Shown here: in pieces, positions 17,877 to 26,581 of the stretch
Layout of the letters: every line of letters starts with the position of its first letter
Numbering within the stretch: the first letter of the stretch is position 1
DNA from: Acetobacteraceae bacterium
GTDB lineage: Bacteria > Pseudomonadota > Alphaproteobacteria > Acetobacterales > Acetobacteraceae
Direction of reading: 5' to 3'
DNA: 35,627 nt
Assembly: GCA_019750475.1 (NCBI GenBank)
Contig: JAIEOO010000213.1
Location: 1-35,627 of the forward strand
Program-made: the position numbers and the translations under genes
Notes under the pieces: model-generated
What the model was told of the DNA's origin: nothing
The model's database searches: none
Seen by the model: the letters and a program-made list of their open reading frames with translations, nothing else

Positions 17877-18866
17877 TCAGCCGGCCTGGATGTTGGCGGC
17901 CCGCGCGACGCCGCTCCACTTGGTGGAGAACTCGCGGATGAAGGCAGCGTAGGCCGTGCCCGTCACCGGCTGCGCTGGGGCGTAGGTCGCGAGTTCCTCG
18001 ACGCGGCCGCGCACGGAGGGGTTGCGCATGGCCGCGAGGGCGGCGTCGGTCAGCCGCGCCGCGATCTCCGGCGGCAGGCCGCGCGGCGCCGACAGGCCGG
18101 CCCAGACCGTCGCCGTCACCTGCGGGAAGCCCAGCTCGGCGAAGGTCGGCATCTCGGGGAAGGCGGCGATGCGCGACGCCGTGGTGATGCCGAGGCTGCG
18201 CACCTGGCCCGAGCGCAGGAGCTGCACATTGGTGGTGATGGGGTCGAAGACGCTCTCGATCCGCCCGCCCATCAGGTCCTGCAGGCCCTGGGCGCTGCCG
18301 CGATAGGGAATGTGGTCGAGGCGCGGGATGTTCGCCTCGCGACCGAAGAACTCGCCGATCAGATGCGTCAGGCTCCCCATGCCGGAGGAACCGAAGCGCA
18401 CCCCGCCCGCACCGCGCCCGGCGGCGATGAAGTCGGCGAGGCTCCGCAGCGGCCCGTCGCCCTTCACCATCAGGATGTTGCCGCTCTCGGCCAGCAGGGC
18501 GAGGTGGGTGAAGTCATCCACCACGTGGTAGGGCAGGCTGGGCTGCGTGCCCGGCGCGACGCCGTTCGGGCTCGCATGGCTGAGCACGAGGGTGTAGCCG
18601 TCGGGCGCCGATTTCGCCGCGGTGTCGAGGCCGATCGTCCCACCGCCGCCGACCCGGTTCTCGACGACGACGGTCTGCCCGACGGCGGAGCCGATCTCAG
18701 GCGCCACGAGGCGCGCGAGCGTGTCGGCGAAGCCGCCCGGCGGGAAGGGCGAGATGAAGCGGATCGGCTGGCGCTGCGGCCAGGCGGGCTGGGCCAGTGC
18801 AGGGGCCGGCAGCAGGGCGCTGCCCAAGGCACTGCCCCCGAGGGCGAGGAGGTGGCGGCGCTGCAT
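17877..18866 (-). CDS. Tripartite tricarboxylate transporter substrate-binding protein (Bug/TctC family)
   Basis: MQRRHLLALGGSALGSALLPAPALAQPAWPQRQPIRFISPFPPGGFADTLARLVAPEIGSAVGQTVVVENRVGGGGTIG...LSHASPNGVAP...VFDPITTNVQLLRSGQVRSLGITTASR. Confidence 0.93.
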   Translation of the reverse strand: MQRRHLLALGGSALGSALLPAPALAQPAWPQRQPIRFISPFPPGGFADTLARLVAPEIGSAVGQTVVVENRVGGGGTIGLDTAAKSAPDGYTLVLSHASPNGVAPGTQPSLPYHVVDDFTHLALLAESGNILMVKGDGPLRSLADFIAAGRGAGGVRFGSSGMGSLTHLIGEFFGREANIPRLDHIPYRGSAQGLQDLMGGRIESVFDPITTNVQLLRSGQVRSLGITTASRIAAFPEMPTFAELGFPQVTATVWAGLSAPRGLPPEIAARLTDAALAAMRNPSVRGRVEELATYAPAQPVTGTAYAAFIREFSTKWSGVARAANIQAG

Positions 18867-18916
18867 CGTCGGTCTCCGGTCGTGTCGTTCGATGTGGCGA
18901 AGCAAGCCCCGCGCCA

Positions 18917-20002
18917 TCAGCGGGCGGGCAGGTGACGCACCAGCTCGATCCCCAGCCGCTCCTCGCAGATGGCGTAGAGCGCCGGGTCGAGCAGCGCGGG
19001 CGCGAGCGGCACCTCCGCTGACGGGATGTGCAGCACGGCGAGCGTCTGCGCGGCCCGGATGCGCCCGGCCGAGACGGGGGCGCCCGTCTCGGCGTCGAGC
19101 GTGGTGATCACGTCGGGGAAGGACGCGATCCGCGCCCCGCCGCGCTCCACCGCCATCCACTCGTTCATCAGGTGCAGCTCGAGACCGGCGATGCGGAAGC
19201 GGCCGATGTCGAAGGCCTCCGGCGTGTAGAGCAGCGTCTCGCGCACCGCCTCGCCCTCCGCGAGGATGGCGCCGCGCGTGTGGTCGCAGATGGCGCGCAG
19301 CACGGCGCGGCCGCCCTCTGGGCGGGCCTTCAGGATCGCCTCGCCGAGGGCCAGGGCGTAGCTGATGCCGCCCACCGCCGCGTGGCTCTTCACCCGGGCG
19401 TTCGGCACCGGGTTGCGGCAGGAGGCGATGAAGCCGCCCGCCATGTGTCCGGCGCTGCGCAGCACCGGGCTGATCTTCGCAGTCTCGCCGCGCAGGACCA
19501 GCTCCATGTAGCGGCCCTCGGCGCGGTTGCCGCCGGCGCCGGTCTGGATCGTGGGTTCCCCCGAGGCGTGCATCCCGAGTGACCCCATGTCGCCGGTCGG
19601 GTGGGCGCGGATGTCGCCCACCGCGTCCACCACCTTGAAGCCCATCACGGCGGCGGGAAACCAGGCGTTCACCGTGGAGGACATGCCGTTCTGGCCGATG
19701 ATGAGGCCCTCGACTGGGCGGCCCAGCGCCTCCTGCAGCAGCAGGATGGCGCGCAGATAGTCCGCCGCCTGCATCTCCCACGCCGTCTGGTCGCCGGGCG
19801 CGCCGATGGCGGCGGCGGTGGCGATCACGGCGTCGTCGGCGATCTCGTCCGGGTGCCAGAGCATGGGGCGTCCGGCGTGGATCGCGGCCGTGCCCAGGAT
19901 GCGGCCATGCTCGGCCCAGCCGCCGCCGCCCGCGGCCAGCACGGCGCCGCCGGCCAGCGCGGCTTCGAGGTCACGCTCGGTCAGTTCGCGCGGCATCGCC
20001 AT
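18917..20002 (-). CDS. DUF917 domain protein (S-methyl-thiohydantoin desulfurase-like family)
   Basis: LTERDLEAALAGGAVLAAGGGGWAEHGRI...VDAVGDIRAHPTGDMGSLGMHASGEPTIQ...; family recognised by pattern. Confidence 0.8.
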   Translation of the reverse strand: MAMPRELTERDLEAALAGGAVLAAGGGGWAEHGRILGTAAIHAGRPMLWHPDEIADDAVIATAAAIGAPGDQTAWEMQAADYLRAILLLQEALGRPVEGLIIGQNGMSSTVNAWFPAAVMGFKVVDAVGDIRAHPTGDMGSLGMHASGEPTIQTGAGGNRAEGRYMELVLRGETAKISPVLRSAGHMAGGFIASCRNPVPNARVKSHAAVGGISYALALGEAILKARPEGGRAVLRAICDHTRGAILAEGEAVRETLLYTPEAFDIGRFRIAGLELHLMNEWMAVERGGARIASFPDVITTLDAETGAPVSAGRIRAAQTLAVLHIPSAEVPLAPALLDPALYAICEERLGIELVRHLPAR

Positions 20003-20063
20003 TCCCCTCGGCCCGGTGACCCGAGCGTGGCGGCAGCGCGCGCGGGGCGCAACCCGAGCCGGG

Positions 20064-21230
20064 CTATCCCCGCCGGACCGGCACCAGGCAGTGCGGACCC
20101 AGCTCGTCCAGGGCGTTCACGCCGAGCAGGGCCATGTTCCGGTCCAGCTCGCCCGTGAGCAGGCTGATGGCGCGGTCCACCCCCGCCCGGCCCGCGACGG
20201 CCGCGGCGTGCAGCATGGGACGGCCGACGAAGACGAAATCGGCCCCCAGCGCCAGAGCCTTGAGCACATCCGTCCCGCGCCGGATGCCGCCGTCGAGCAT
20301 GACGGCGATCCGCGGCGCCGCCGCCTTCACCGCCGGCAGGACGCGCAGCGGAGAGGCCGTGCCGTCGAGCTGCCGCCCGCCGTGATTGGAGACGATCACG
20401 CCGTCCGCGCCCTCGGCCTCGGCGCGCTTCGCGTCGTCGGGATGCATCACGCCCTTCACCACGAGCTTGCCGGGCCAGCGCCGGCGGATCAGCGCCAGAT
20501 GCTCCCAGTTGAGGTGGTCGCGGGCCGTGAAGTCGCGCAGCACGTTGCGGGCGAGGATGGGCGCGCCGCGCTCGGCGAAGCTGTTCTCGAAGTGCGGCAT
20601 GCCGTGTCGCAGCCAGGTCTTCACGAAGGTGCCGAGCGACCACCCGGGATGCGTCGCGCCGTCCCAGAACAGCTTGAACGAGGGGCGGAGCGGGGTGGAG
20701 AAGCCGTTGCGGACGTTGTTCTCGCGGTTGGGGAGGACCGCCGTGTCCACGGTGAGCGCGAGGACGGGGAAGCCCGCGGCCGCGACGCGGTCCACCAGCG
20801 CCTCGACGCGCTTCGCGTCGCCCGGCAGGTAAGCCTGGAACCAGGCGTCGGGGTTGGCGGCGATCACCTCCTCCATGCGGATGAGGGAGGAGCCCGAGAG
20901 AAAGGCCGGGATATTCGCGGCCCGCGCGGCCTCGGTCAGCACGAGGTCGCCGCGATAGGCGGCCAGCGCGCTCATGCCCATGGGCGCGAGGCCGAAGGGC
21001 GCCGACCATTCGCGGCCGAACAGCGTGCGCCTGAAGCCGCGCTTCGACACATCCACCAGCACGCGGGGCTGGAAGGCCCACTCGGTGAAGGCGTCCTCGT
21101 TGTCGCGCAGGCTCGCGTTGCGCTCGGTGGCGCCGGCGACGTAGCCGAAGATGGGGCGGGGAAGGAAACGGCGGGACATCGCCTCGAAGTCATCGAGGCA
21201 GAGCGCCCTCTCGGCGGTGCGTTGGCTCAT
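20064..21230 (-). CDS. FMN-dependent alpha-hydroxy-acid oxidase/dehydrogenase (LldD-like)
   Basis: LPRPIFGYVAGATERNASLRDNEDAF...FGLAPMGMSALA...LTVDTAVLPNRENNVRNGF...VKGVMHPDDAKRAEAEGADGVIVSNHGGRQLDGTASPLRVLP...VMLDGGIRRGTDVLKALALGADFVFVGRPMLHA. Confidence 0.95.
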   Translation of the reverse strand: MSQRTAERALCLDDFEAMSRRFLPRPIFGYVAGATERNASLRDNEDAFTEWAFQPRVLVDVSKRGFRRTLFGREWSAPFGLAPMGMSALAAYRGDLVLTEAARAANIPAFLSGSSLIRMEEVIAANPDAWFQAYLPGDAKRVEALVDRVAAAGFPVLALTVDTAVLPNRENNVRNGFSTPLRPSFKLFWDGATHPGWSLGTFVKTWLRHGMPHFENSFAERGAPILARNVLRDFTARDHLNWEHLALIRRRWPGKLVVKGVMHPDDAKRAEAEGADGVIVSNHGGRQLDGTASPLRVLPAVKAAAPRIAVMLDGGIRRGTDVLKALALGADFVFVGRPMLHAAAVAGRAGVDRAISLLTGELDRNMALLGVNALDELGPHCLVPVRRG

Positions 21231-21318
21231 GGTCCGGATGTTTTAGGCCCTCACGCGCGGGGCGCCAGACACCCGTCAGCGCCTGCGGATCCCGCCGGCG
21301 GCCTCCCTGGACAGGACC

Positions 21319-22487
21319 CTACGCCGGGTCGAGCGAGACGCGGACGGTGACCCGCGCGCCGCGCCCGCGCGCCCGGGCGACGGCGATGCGGCCGGTACCG
21401 GGTCCGGCCACGCCGCGGATCAGCTGCGAGCCGAGGCCGCCCTCGGTCTCGGGGTCGAAGCCCGGCGGGAAGCCGGGGCCGTCATCCGTGACGGTGAGAA
21501 CGATCTCGCGCTCCGCCGCCTTCATGCGCAGCGTCGCGCGCTGGCCTCCATGGCGCGCGGCGTTGGTCACCAGTTCGGCCGCGATCAGGCAGACGGCGCT
21601 GGCCCGCTTGGCGGGCCAGAGCACGCCCGATTCGGGCTCGGCCTCGTAGGCGAGGCCGCCGCCCAGGCCATGCAGCTGCAACAGCGTCGCGAGATCATGG
21701 GTGAGGTCGCGCAGCAGGGCGTTCACGTCCACCTCGGCGGACCCCGCCGTCGCCGTCCGCTGGAGATGCCGGTGCAGCATGGCGATGCCGCCGATGCGGG
21801 CCGCGGCGTCCAGCAGGGGCGCCGGGTCGCCGCCCTTCTTGTCGACGACGCGGGCCTGGAGCCGCAGCGTGCCGGCGACGAGCGAGAGGGAGTTGGCGAC
21901 CCGGTGGTCCACCTCCCGGACCAGCAGCGCGTGGGCGGCGGCGATGCGCGCGGCTTCCGTCGCCTCCCGCGCCCGTGCGTCGAGGGCGTAGCCGAGCAGC
22001 GTGGCCATTCCCTCCACCCGGTGGGTGGCGAGGTCGGAGAATGCCTCGCCGGAGCGCCGGTCCACCTGGAGCACGCCATGCGGACCCGCGAGGCCGCCGA
22101 CCGGCGTGTCGAGCGAACTGCCGACGCCGAGGGCGACGATGGCGGCGGGGGGAGCCCGCCATTGTCGGCCGTCGCGCCGGAGTGGACGGAGAGGCCGCTG
22201 GCGAAGGCGCGGGAGGACGGGGAGCCCTCGGCGCCGCCCGGCACTTCGAGCCGTCCCACCACTTCACCGGCGGCCCAGCCCAGGCCTGCGGTGGCGCGGA
22301 ACGCACCCTCGGCCGTCTCCTCCATCAGCTTCGCCAGGTCGGTCCCGGCGGTCGCCGCCGCGCAGCGCAGCGTCTCGGCGACCAGTTCCTCCCGTCCGAC
22401 CCCCGAGAGGGCCAGCTTCGCGAGGCCGAGGAGCAGCGCGCGCTCCCGTCCGGCCTCGCCCTCGGCGTCGGAAGGTACGGTGGGCAT
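21319..22487 (-). pseudogene. GAF + HisKA_2/HWE-type sensor histidine kinase, apparently frameshifted at a 6-C tract (22147-22152)
   Basis: ORF 21723..22487 carries a GAF-like N-terminus up to GLSVHSGATADNGGLPP. ORF 21319..22074, with its open upstream extension, continues AAIVALGVGSSLDTPVGGLAGPHGVLQVDRRSGEAFSDL...REVDHRVANSLSLVAGTLRLQAR...ELVTNAARHGG...VTDDGPGFPPGFD. One extra C restores a single frame. Confidence 0.75.
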
Positions 22488-22566
22488 GATGCTCGCTCCT
22501 CCCCGTCCGGCCCCATGGCCAAGCCCTGGGGCTGCACAAAACCAGGCGCGCCGCCGCGATGCAACC

Positions 22567-23403
22567 TCAGGTTGCCGGACGGTTCCGCTTCAGCAGGGCC
22601 CGGGCGCGGTCCACCACGGGCTTGTCGATCATCTGCCCTTCGAAGGCGACGGCGCCGAGCCCCTGGGCGAGGGCGGCGTCGAAGGCGGCGACCATCCGCT
22701 CGGCCCGCGCGACATCCTCCGGGCGCGGGCCGTATTCCTCGTTGATGATCGGCACCTGGGAGGGATGCACGCAGGAGGCGCAGGCGAAGCCCAAGGCGCG
22801 GGAGCGCCGCAGCATGGCGCGATAGCCGTCGAGGTCCGACAGGCCCGCCACCGTCCCGATGAAGCCGAGGGGCAGGATGCCCGCCGCCCGCGACGCCAGC
22901 ACGCTCATGCGCTTCGGCCATTCGAGCGCGTCGGGCGTCGCTTCGGCGCCGAGGTCGGTCGCCAGATCCTCGCCGCCCACGCCGAGCGCCACGATGCGCG
23001 GATGCGAAGCGGCGATGGCGTGGAGGTGCGGCAGTGCGGCCGCGTCCTCGACCAGCGGGACCAGCTTCGCCTCCCCGGTCAGCTCCGCGAGCAGGCGCAC
23101 ATGGTCCGGGCCCATGATCTTCGTCAGCACGAAGCCGTCGGCGCCCGCGGCGCGCCCGGCCGCGATGTCGGCGACCGCCATGTCGAGCGGGCGGTTGATC
23201 CGCACCAGCACGTCGGCGCCGCCCGCGCGCACGCGGGGCACGGCGGCGGCGAGGGCCGCGCGCGCTTCGGCCTTGCGGGCGGGGGGAATGCTGTCCTCGC
23301 AATCGAGGATGATGGCGTCGGCGGCGCGCGCGGCGGCCTTGGCGACGAAGCGCTCCTCGATGACCGGGACGTAGAGGAGGGAACGCCAGAGGGGCAGGCT
23401 CAC
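22567..23403 (-). CDS. HpcH/HpaI aldolase / citrate lyase beta-subunit (CitE-like)
   Basis: RSLLYVPVIEERFVAKAAARAADAIILDCEDSIPPARKAEAR...VLVRIN...GFVLTKI...LVPLVEDAAAL...GFACASCVHPSQVPIINEEYGP. Confidence 0.92.
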   Translation of the reverse strand: MSLPLWRSLLYVPVIEERFVAKAAARAADAIILDCEDSIPPARKAEARAALAAAVPRVRAGGADVLVRINRPLDMAVADIAAGRAAGADGFVLTKIMGPDHVRLLAELTGEAKLVPLVEDAAALPHLHAIAASHPRIVALGVGGEDLATDLGAEATPDALEWPKRMSVLASRAAGILPLGFIGTVAGLSDLDGYRAMLRRSRALGFACASCVHPSQVPIINEEYGPRPEDVARAERMVAAFDAALAQGLGAVAFEGQMIDKPVVDRARALLKRNRPAT

Positions 23404-24287
23404 GACGGCGGATGCTCCTTCACCCAGTGGCGCGCGATGTCGATGCGGCGGCAGACCCAGAGCTGCGGCTGCGTCTTCACCCAGTCGAGCAGCCGCGCGA
23501 GGCCGGCGGCGCGGCCGGGCTGGCCGATGATGCGGGGATGGAGGCCCACGCTCAGCATCCGCCCGCCCGGCTCGGAGAGCATCAGCTCGACGGCCTGGCG
23601 GATATACGCGAAGAACTCCTCGCCCGTGGTGATGCCCTGGCGGGCGAAGCGGACGTCGTTGTGCGCGAGGTTGTAGGGCACCACGAGGTGCGGCTGGCCG
23701 TGGACGGGCTTCCAGTAGGGCAGCTCGTCGTCATAGGCGTCGCTGTCGTAGAGGTAGCCGAGCTCGACCAGCAGGCGCCGCGTGTTCTCGCTGGGCGCGT
23801 AGCGGCAATACCAGCCCTGCGGGCGCTCGCCCGTCGCGGTCTCGATGATGCGGGTGGCGTCGGCCAGGCGCTGGCGCTCCGTCGCCTCGGGCATGCCGGC
23901 GTGCAGCTCCCATTTGTAGCCGTGGCCCGCGGCGTCCCAGCCGGCCTCGCGGATCGCCTCGCCGTAGAGGGGCACGCGCTCCAGCGCGCGGGCCACGGCG
24001 AAGGCGGTGCAGGGGATGCCGCGCTCGGTGAAGAGGCGATGCAGGCGCCAGAAGCCCACGCGCGCCCCGAAGCCGAACATGCTCTCGGCGCCGAGGTCGC
24101 GGCCCTTGGGGAGCGCGGTGCTGCCCTCGGTCAACCCGGCCTCGCTGTGCGGATCCCCGTCGTCGAAGGAGGCCTCGCCCCCTTCCTCGACGTTGATGAC
24201 GAAGTTGAGGGCGAGCCTGGCGCCCCCCGGCCAGCGCGGATCGGGCGGGTTGCGGCCGTAGCCGATGAAGTCGCGGGTGGTCGGCAT
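23400..24287 (-). CDS. Polysaccharide deacetylase family protein, PuuE-type allantoinase-like
   Basis: DFIGYGRNPPDPRWPGGARLALNFVINVEEGGEASFDDGDPHSEAGLTE...HGYKWELH...YDSDAYDDELPYW...LHPRIIGQPGRAAGLARLLDWV. Confidence 0.85.
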   Translation of the reverse strand: MPTTRDFIGYGRNPPDPRWPGGARLALNFVINVEEGGEASFDDGDPHSEAGLTEGSTALPKGRDLGAESMFGFGARVGFWRLHRLFTERGIPCTAFAVARALERVPLYGEAIREAGWDAAGHGYKWELHAGMPEATERQRLADATRIIETATGERPQGWYCRYAPSENTRRLLVELGYLYDSDAYDDELPYWKPVHGQPHLVVPYNLAHNDVRFARQGITTGEEFFAYIRQAVELMLSEPGGRMLSVGLHPRIIGQPGRAAGLARLLDWVKTQPQLWVCRRIDIARHWVKEHPPS

Positions 24288-25204
24288 CACGCGGGCTCCG
24301 AGCCCGGGACGATGCCGGGCAGCAGGGTGGAGACGAAGTCGGCGAGGTCGCCGGGACGGGTGATCCAGAGATCGGCCCGGCGTTCGAGAAGGCGCCGCAG
24401 CGCCTCGCGGAGAGGCCGGAGGCGGTGCGGCTGCCCCAGGATGAAGGGATGCAGCACGATGCTCATGACGAGCGGCCGCTTCTCGGACTGCGCCAGCAAC
24501 TCGCAAAACTGGTCGTCGATCATCTCGGCGAATTCGCGGCCGGTGTGGTGGCGCATGACGAGGGCGGGGCTGTCGTTCAGCTCGACGGAATAGGGGACGG
24601 AAAGGATGGGGCCGGCGCGGGTCGTCATCCAGAAGGGCTGGTCGTCCGCCGGCCAGTCCATGACGTAGGTGAAGCCCGCTTCCTTCAGCAGGTCGAGCGT
24701 CACGGCCGATTGCGCGATGTAGGGCCCGAGCCAGCCGCGTGGCGCGCGCCCCGCATGCTGCGCCAGGATGTCGCGGCTCTCGAGGATCAGCCGGCGTTCA
24801 TCCTCTTCCCACAGGATGTCCTGCCGTTCGGAATTGGTGCGGCCATGGCCGATGAACTCGTCGCCGCGGGCACGGAGCGCCGGGCCGATCTCCGGGCATT
24901 CCTCGAGCGCGGCGGAGTTGATGTTGTGGGCCGAGGGGATGTCCAGCTCGTCGAGCAGGTCGAGCAGGTTCCAGAGGCCGACGCGGTTGCCGTAGTCGCG
25001 CCAGGCATAGGCGCGTTGATTCTGGACGGGTGCCGGGCCCGTGACATCCGAGCCGATGCCGGCCCGGTAGGCGAAGTGCTCGATGTTGTTGACGACGAGG
25101 AGCGCGAGCCGCTTGCCGCCCGGCCACTCATAGGTCGGGCGCTGCGGGATGGCGGAATGGGCGTAGCGGCGATGGGCGGGGAGCCGGATCGGTGGGAGCG
25201 TCAT
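24287..25204 (-). CDS. Polysaccharide deacetylase (NodB-homology) family protein, second paralogue
   Basis: YEWPGGKRLALLVVNNIEHFAYRAGIGSDVTGPAP...GNRVGLWNLLDLLDELDIPSAHNIN...EFIGHGRTNSERQ...VMSIVLHPFILGQPHRLRPLREALRRL. Confidence 0.85.
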   Translation of the reverse strand: MTLPPIRLPAHRRYAHSAIPQRPTYEWPGGKRLALLVVNNIEHFAYRAGIGSDVTGPAPVQNQRAYAWRDYGNRVGLWNLLDLLDELDIPSAHNINSAALEECPEIGPALRARGDEFIGHGRTNSERQDILWEEDERRLILESRDILAQHAGRAPRGWLGPYIAQSAVTLDLLKEAGFTYVMDWPADDQPFWMTTRAGPILSVPYSVELNDSPALVMRHHTGREFAEMIDDQFCELLAQSEKRPLVMSIVLHPFILGQPHRLRPLREALRRLLERRADLWITRPGDLADFVSTLLPGIVPGSEPA

Positions 25205-25271
25205 CGGCGCCGAGCGTGCCACGGCGCCCGCGAGGAGGCCAACAGGCGACGCGACGATGGCCCCCTCACCC

Positions 25272-25450
25272 TCACCCGTATTCGGTCCCGCTGGCACCCG
25301 GAGCGCCAGGCATCCAGGCTCCGCCGCGGTGACCCCAAGCGGCTCCGATCCCAGGACCAGGCTCCTCACCGCATTCGGACGCGCAGGCGCTCCACGCACC
25401 CTGCATCCAGGGCGCGCTCCGGTGCCCCGAAGCGGCTCCGCCGCGAGGGC
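25272..25450. repeat. Degenerate tandem duplication, ~94-bp period, in intergenic DNA
   Basis: TCACCCGTATTCGGTCCCGCTGGC...GCATCCAGG...GGTGACCCCAAGCGGCTCCG (from 25272) and TCACCGCATTCGGACGCGCAGGC...GCATCCAGG...GGTGCCCCGAAGCGGCTCCG (from 25366). Confidence 0.6.
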
Positions 25451-25464
25451 GGAGCCTCAGCGCA

Positions 25465-25498
25465 AGAAAAAGGGCAGCGACCGCGAAGGACGCTGCCC
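25465..25498 (-). terminator. Rho-independent terminator of the ABC transporter operon
   Basis: Minus strand GGGCAGCG-TCCTTCGCGGT-CGCTGCCC-TTTTTCTT: 8-bp GC stem plus T-tract. Confidence 0.85.
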
Positions 25499-25537
25499 AA
25501 CCCGACAACCAGCGAAACCCCCAACCGGGACCCCCGG

Positions 25538-25584
25538 CGAGATTTCCGCGCAACGCAGCGAAGCGAAGTGGAGCGGAAATCTCG
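25538..25584. repeat. Inverted repeat (12-bp perfect arms, 23-nt loop) immediately 3' of livM
   Basis: CGAGATTTCCGC (25538-25549) / GCGGAAATCTCG (25573-25584). Confidence 0.85.
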
Positions 25585-25591
25585 GCGGGGA

Positions 25592-26578
25592 TCAGAGCCT
25601 GACGCGGAGCCAGTTCCCGATCTCGCCCACGATGCCGCGCCGGAAGGCGAGCACGCAGAGGACGAAGATGGCGCCCTGGATCACCGTCACCCACGCGCCG
25701 AACTCCGCCAGGTAGTTCTGCATCGTGATGATGACCGCCGCCCCCACGACGGGGCCGAAGATCGTGCCGAGGCCGCCGACGAGCGACATCAGCACCACCT
25801 CGCCCGACATGGTCCAGAACACGTCCGTCAGCGTCGCGATGCCGAACACGATGGACTTGGTGCCGCCCGCGACGCCGGCGAGCGTCGCCGAGAGGACGAA
25901 GGCCATCAGCTTGTAGTCATCGGTGCGGTAGCCGAGCGAGGTCGCGCGCGGCTCGTTCTCGCGGATGGATTTCAGCACCATGCCGAAGGGCGAGTGGACG
26001 ATGCGGTGGATCAGCAGGAAGCCGATCAGGAACACGCCCGCCGTCGTCCAGTACATCGCCATGTCGTTGCCGAGCGGGATGGCGCCGAACAGGCTGCCGC
26101 GCGGGATGGCCTGGATGCCGTCCTCGCCGCCGGTGAAGGGCGCCTGGAGGCAGAAGAAGTAGACCATCTGCGCGAGGGCGAGGGTGATCATCGCGAAGTA
26201 GATGCCCTGCCGCCGGATGGCGATCCACCCGAAGACGAGGCCGAGCAACCCGCCCACGGCGCCGCCGATCAGGATCGCGATCTCGGGCGTGAAGCCCCAG
26301 ACCTTGGCCGCGTGGCCCGCGAGGTAGCCGCCCATGCCGAAGTAAGCGGCGTGTCCGAAGGAGAGCAGGCCGACATAGCCGATGAGCAGGTTGAAGGCGC
26401 AGGCGAAGAGCGCGAAGCACAGCACCTTCATCAGGAAGACGGGGTAGAGGAAGAAGGGCGCCACCACGAAGAAGGCCACCATCACCCCGAAGGCGAGAAG
26501 CTGGCTCTTGGTGAAGCCGAGGACGACCTCGTCCTCGTGCTTGAAGTCGGTGCCGCCGAAACCGCCGGGAGCCGCCAT
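25592..26578 (-). CDS. livM: Branched-chain amino-acid-type ABC transporter permease (LivM-like)
   Basis: CAFNLLIGYVGLLSFGHAAYFGMGGYLAGHAAKVWG...IAIRRQGIYFAMITLALAQMVYF...MVLKSIRENEPRATSLGYRTDDYKLMAFVLSATLAGVAG. Confidence 0.93.
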   Translation of the reverse strand: MAAPGGFGGTDFKHEDEVVLGFTKSQLLAFGVMVAFFVVAPFFLYPVFLMKVLCFALFACAFNLLIGYVGLLSFGHAAYFGMGGYLAGHAAKVWGFTPEIAILIGGAVGGLLGLVFGWIAIRRQGIYFAMITLALAQMVYFFCLQAPFTGGEDGIQAIPRGSLFGAIPLGNDMAMYWTTAGVFLIGFLLIHRIVHSPFGMVLKSIRENEPRATSLGYRTDDYKLMAFVLSATLAGVAGGTKSIVFGIATLTDVFWTMSGEVVLMSLVGGLGTIFGPVVGAAVIITMQNYLAEFGAWVTVIQGAIFVLCVLAFRRGIVGEIGNWLRVRL

Positions 26579-26581
26579 CGG

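Noticed and set aside
17877-19781. Apparent 634-aa fusion ahead of the TctC protein
   Set aside because: The N-terminal section is an out-of-frame reading of the DUF917 gene; the TctC start with signal peptide is at 18866.
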